From contig CAYZJD010000276.1 of the NCBI GenBank assembly GCA_964478455.1, positions 1-6,554 on the forward strand: DNA of 6,554 bases. Reading direction: 5' to 3'. The notes beneath the pieces were generated by a model that saw nothing but the letters and a program-made list of their open reading frames with translations, did no database searches and had not been told where the DNA came from. This document shows positions 5,940 to 6,554 of this stretch, piece after piece. The position numbers and the translations under genes are program-made. The stretch comes from CAYZJD01 sp964478455 (GTDB taxonomy: Bacteria > Acidobacteriota > Terriglobia > Bryobacterales > Bryobacteraceae). Within the stretch, counting starts at the first letter, position 1, and the number at the start of each line of letters is the position of its first letter.

Positions 5940-6554
5940 ATGATCGGACGCAGAGAGTTTCTCCTTGGCGGCGCGGCGGCCGCGATCACCTCCCGCAAGG
6001 GCTTCGGCTTCGCGGTGGAGCGGCGCAAAATCGCCGTACGGGCGGATGTGGAGATCGCGACCATTCGTCCCGAACTCCACGGGCATTTCGCCGAGCATCT
6101 CGGCTCCTGCACCTACGGCGGGCTGTGGGTGGGACCGGCATCGCCCATTCCGAACCTTCACGGCTATCGCAAGCAGGCGGTGGAGTATCTCCGCGAACTC
6201 GGCGTGCCGGTATTGCGCTGGCCGGGGGGCTGCTTCGCGGACGACTATCACTGGCGCGACGGCATCGGCCCGCCGGCGAAACGCCCCACGCGCGTCAACA
6301 TTCACTGGGGCGACTACACGGAGGACAACAGCTTCGGGACCCACGAGTTCATCGGGCTGTGCCGGCTGATCGGCGCGGAGCCGTACCTGGCGGGCAACAT
6401 CGGCAGCGGCACGCCCCAGGAGCTGCGCGACTGGGTGGAGTACTGCAACTATCCGGCGGGCAGCGCGCTGGCGGAGGAACGGACGGCCAACGGAGCCAAG
6501 GAGCCCTTCCGAGTGAAGTACTGGGGCGTCGGGAATGAGAACTGGGGCTGCGGC
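5940..6554 (+). CDS. GH51 alpha-L-arabinofuranosidase, Tat-exported, 5' part only
   Basis: The first 205 codons of a GH51 alpha-L-arabinofuranosidase, cut by the window edge. The enzyme releases terminal arabinofuranosyl residues from arabinan, arabinoxylan or related plant polymers. Motifs: ELHGHFAEHLGSCTYGGLW (about 45-63), LRWPGGCFADDYHWRDGIGP (92-111), the FGTHEF stretch (132-137), GAEPYL and GNIGSGTP (145-159), and KYWGVGNENWGCG (193-205). E200 in GNE is the expected acid/base catalyst; the nucleophile Glu lies beyond the window. The N-terminus has a Tat signal, R4-R5-E-F-L-L-G followed by an Ala-rich run, giving periplasmic or secreted localisation. An in-frame ATG at 5925 would add five residues; neither start has a clear SD, and 5940 is preferred because it puts the twin Arg near the N-terminus. 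It follows a strong terminator, so it needs its own promoter, which I could not identify. Confidence 0.9.
   Translation, partial: MIGRREFLLGGAAAAITSRKGFGFAVERRKIAVRADVEIATIRPELHGHFAEHLGSCTYGGLWVGPASPIPNLHGYRKQAVEYLRELGVPVLRWPGGCFADDYHWRDGIGPPAKRPTRVNIHWGDYTEDNSFGTHEFIGLCRLIGAEPYLAGNIGSGTPQELRDWVEYCNYPAGSALAEERTANGAKEPFRVKYWGVGNENWGCG

Noticed and set aside
4565..6538. Very long plus-strand open frame (657 codons) through the Tes-like gene, the terminator and the arabinofuranosidase.
   Set aside because: Arg/Gly/Ala-rich translation without motifs, crossing a strong terminator and two genes with clear family motifs in other frames.
1..6554. CRISPR arrays, tRNA/rRNA genes, insertion-sequence transposases, riboswitches.
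   Set aside because: No regularly spaced direct repeats, structured RNA signatures, transposase motifs or known aptamer cores were seen on either strand.

Overview
The window is GC-rich bacterial DNA, most likely from a soil Acidobacterium of the Bryobacterales (Candidatus Solibacter-like) group. This placement is an inference. It rests on two Tes-like radical SAM proteins, twin-arginine leaders on a SelA-like PLP protein and on a GH51 arabinofuranosidase, and the base composition. No rRNA or tRNA is present to confirm it.

Layout, left to right: (1) 57-2180 (+), a long divergent radical SAM protein of the tetraether-synthase (Tes, MJ0619) superfamily. (2) 2170-2406 (-), a short remnant of a HepT/DUF86 HEPN ribonuclease squeezed between convergent genes. 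(3) 2422-3705 (-), a SelA/DgaE-like PLP enzyme with a Tat-type leader. (4) 3706-4166, an intergenic stretch of about 460 bp. It holds a lysine-rich microprotein gene (3842-3907, -) with an excellent Shine-Dalgarno sequence, a REP-like inverted repeat (4001-4029), and a dyad that encloses a TATACT box. (5) 4167-5828 (+), a second, more canonical Tes-like radical SAM enzyme with a TTG start behind a perfect AGGAGG. (6) 5858-5889, a strong intrinsic terminator. (7) 5940-6554 (+), the N-terminal 205 codons of a Tat-exported GH51 alpha-L-arabinofuranosidase that runs off the window.

The centre of interest is the pair of Tes-family proteins. In archaea, Tes joins the methyl ends of two lipid chains by radical C-C coupling to make membrane-spanning tetraether lipids. 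The second protein keeps every cysteine group I associate with that family. The first keeps the rubredoxin-like N-terminal cysteines, the radical SAM core and the C-terminal cysteines, but lacks the CPxxCGLC auxiliary-cluster motif and has an extra charged C-terminal region. The two proteins may handle different substrates or steps of bacterial membrane-spanning lipid (diabolic/iso-diabolic acid or brGDGT-type) synthesis. That is inference from family membership. The PLP enzyme, HEPN remnant and arabinofuranosidase show no obvious functional link to them.
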